13,709 bases of DNA from an uncultured Terriglobus sp. (GTDB lineage: Bacteria > Acidobacteriota > Terriglobia > Terriglobales > Acidobacteriaceae), in assembly GCA_937871605.1 (NCBI GenBank), contig CALMRM010000033.1:10931-24639 (forward strand), in the 5' to 3' direction. Both the position numbers and the translations under genes were made by a program. Shown here piece after piece: positions 12,217 to 13,709 of the stretch; the first letter of the stretch is position 1, and every line of letters begins with the position of its first letter. The notes beneath the pieces are model-generated. The model saw only the letters and a program-made list of their open reading frames with translations, ran no database searches and had not been told where the DNA came from.

Positions 12217-13709
12217 TCAGCGTTCTTGTTTCGCCGGAATCACCGTCTCTGCGACGTCGGTCGTGGGCAGGTAACCGTACAGCAGATATTTCTCACGGCG
12301 CGTGCGGAAGTCGCTTAGGCCGCCCTCCCAGCCCTCGACCGTCGCGTGCGGATCCGTGCCGTTGGTGATGGCCTGGATGGTTGCCGTGTTCTTGATCAGT
12401 GTGTTGGCGCGGTTTGTCTGAAACTCCACCGGGTAGCGTGCGTGCATGGTGGACAGCAGTTCCGCACCCATGGCAGGTGCGTCCACGCGCTGCCGATCCG
12501 TTACCGTTATGCGGATGCCATGGATCGCCGTCCCTGCGTAGGGGTACGTTCCCGAAGGCGTGAAGGTGACCGGGGCAAAGGTGACGCCGGTCAGCTTGCG
12601 CGCGGTGAGCGCATCTGCCAGCGCCTGTGCCTCCGTGTCAGACGCGATGAAGGGCGCGCCCACCTGCTCAAAGGCGTGGTCTGTGCCGCGACCTACGGAA
12701 AGATTCGTGAACTCCGCGAAGGCCGTGCCGGGGTACAGAGTTGCAGCGGCGAGGCTCTGCAGGTTAGGCGACGGGTTCACCCAGGGCACGCCGGTTTGGT
12801 CGTACCACAGGCCGCGCTGCCAGCGCTGCATGGGGACTACGGTCAGCCGCGCTCCCAGGTGACGTTCGCCGTTGAAGAAGCCTGCAAGCTCGCCCATGGT
12901 CAGGCCAAGCGAGAACGGCTCCTGCATGTAGCCAATGTACGATTCTGTGCCCGGGTCGCTGACCGGGCCGGCGACGTTGACGCCGCTCAGCATGGCTGGC
13001 CGGTCCAGCACCACGACCGGTGTGCCCGTCTTGGCAGCGCCTTCCAGCATGTAGGCCATGGCGGATTCATACGTGTAGAAGCGAACGCCCACGTCCTGCA
13101 GGTCGATAAGCACGGCGTCGAGCTTCTGCAGGTCTGCCGGTTTGGGCCTGCGGTCCTCCAGCGTTTTGCCGTACAGCGAAATCACCGGCAGTTTGGTTCG
13201 GCTATCCACTGAATCGCCAATGCCGGACTTGTCTTCCGCGCCAAGGATGCCGTGTTCTGGCGAGAAGAGCGTGGTGAGTTCCAAGCCGCCTTTGCCACGT
13301 TGCGCGGCAAGTACGTCGATGGTGCGCACGCCTTTGCTGTCGAGGCCAGTCTGGTTGGTTAGCAAACCTAACCGGATGTGGCCGGGCTGCTTGCTGGGCA
13401 GTGCCAGCAGCGCGCGGAAGTTGGTGGTTTCCAGCACGTCAATGCCGGTGAGCGTGGCTATGCCTGCGGGCGCGCCTGCAAGGCCCAGTGCGCGTGCAGC
13501 CGCGGTGGCCAACTTGCCACGCAGCGGCGTAATGGGCTTGCCGCCACGCGGGTGTACGGCGTTCGCCAGCAGGATGACGTAGCTGTCGCTGCGCGGGTCC
13601 ATCCACAGGCTGGTGCCGGTGAAGCCGGTGTGGCCGAAGCTACCGACGGGGTAAATGTCACCGCGCGGGCGCGAGTACGGTGAGTCGATGTCCCACCCAA
13701 AACCGCGGA
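12217..13709 (-). CDS. AmiE-like serine hydrolase fused to NamZ-type exo-N-acetylmuramidase (DUF1343), 5' partial
   Basis: The frame is open to the window edge (first full codon at 13707) and upstream of the ATG at 13602, so the start lies outside. The first 35 visible residues and those just after are the end of a beta-lactamase-fold serine hydrolase: SFGHTGFTGTSLWMDP carries the HTG triad (bases 13632-13624), followed by SYVILLANAVHP. A linker leads into the DUF1343 domain. Counting from Met at 13602: GLLTNQTG (79-86), LFSPEHGILG (112-121), LPVISLYG, DAVLIDLQDVGVRFYTYESA, VLDRPAMLSGVNVAGPV, and a C-terminal RREKYLLY. NamZ removes N-acetylmuramic acid from non-reducing glycan ends. In Bacillus subtilis the separate neighbour AmiE (beta-lactamase fold) first strips the peptide. 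One polypeptide with both parts would couple these steps. The Glu in SPEHG is the likely catalytic residue (from memory). A signal peptide cannot be judged. Confidence 0.9.
   Translation of the reverse strand, partial: RGFGWDIDSPYSRPRGDIYPVGSFGHTGFTGTSLWMDPRSDSYVILLANAVHPRGGKPITPLRGKLATAAARALGLAGAPAGIATLTGIDVLETTNFRALLALPSKQPGHIRLGLLTNQTGLDSKGVRTIDVLAAQRGKGGLELTTLFSPEHGILGAEDKSGIGDSVDSRTKLPVISLYGKTLEDRRPKPADLQKLDAVLIDLQDVGVRFYTYESAMAYMLEGAAKTGTPVVVLDRPAMLSGVNVAGPVSDPGTESYIGYMQEPFSLGLTMGELAGFFNGERHLGARLTVVPMQRWQRGLWYDQTGVPWVNPSPNLQSLAAATLYPGTAFAEFTNLSVGRGTDHAFEQVGAPFIASDTEAQALADALTARKLTGVTFAPVTFTPSGTYPYAGTAIHGIRITVTDRQRVDAPAMGAELLSTMHARYPVEFQTNRANTLIKNTATIQAITNGTDPHATVEGWEGGLSDFRTRREKYLLYGYLPTTDVAETVIPAKQER

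Noticed and set aside
12346..13212. Long open frame (288 codons) on the + strand opposite the NamZ-like gene
   Set aside because: It lies entirely antisense to a clearly conserved DUF1343 domain, its translation is Arg/His/Gly/Val-rich with no recognisable motif, and such frames are expected in GC-rich DNA.

Overview
The window is GC-rich, densely coded bacterial chromosome. It most resembles an acidobacterium of the Terriglobus/Granulicella/Edaphobacter type (class Terriglobia). This is inferred from three things: a secretin carrying a C-terminal cohesin-like domain followed by tandem pseudopilins, the 'GTCATCCTGAGCG...GAAGGATC' type of dispersed inverted repeat, and a serine hydrolase fused to a DUF1343/NamZ domain. 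There is no rRNA or protein marker that would fix the genus.

Region 1 (1-4122, + strand) is part of a type II secretion or type IV pilus-like locus. It starts with a secretin (5' end outside the window), then an inverted repeat, two pseudopilins, and a gene overlapping the second pseudopilin. The last encodes a protein that looks like an eroded relative of the NAD-binding domain of urocanase. Region 2 (4123-5012) is a convergent spacer with a hairpin, then the ribosome-assembly GTPase EngB on the - strand. EngB shares a short divergent promoter region with the next gene.

Region 3 (5013-7367, + strand) holds an orphan protein that looks like an ATP-grasp enzyme. It is followed by an overlapping pair: a small PilZ (cyclic-di-GMP) protein and a NarL-type DNA-binding regulator whose receiver has lost the phosphorylatable aspartate. 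Region 4 (7509-12197, + strand) has an SHS-type carboxylate (lactate-like) transporter. Next is a compact siroheme unit: a ferredoxin-type nitrite/sulfite reductase, precorrin-2 dehydrogenase/ferrochelatase, and uroporphyrinogen-III methyltransferase. These last two make the siroheme that the reductase needs, and their genes are 8 bp apart and then overlap by 4 bp.

Region 5 (12217-13709, - strand, 5' end outside the window) encodes a fused muropeptide-recycling enzyme. A beta-lactamase-fold serine hydrolase (AmiE-like) is joined to a NamZ-type exo-N-acetylmuramidase.

There is no tRNA, rRNA, CRISPR array, transposase or prophage gene, and no gene-free stretch longer than about 195 bases. The observations most worth following are the urocanase-like protein coupled to the pseudopilins, the AmiE-NamZ fusion, the degenerate receiver with Glu at the phosphorylation site, and the repeat whose edge supplies the start codon of a pseudopilin.
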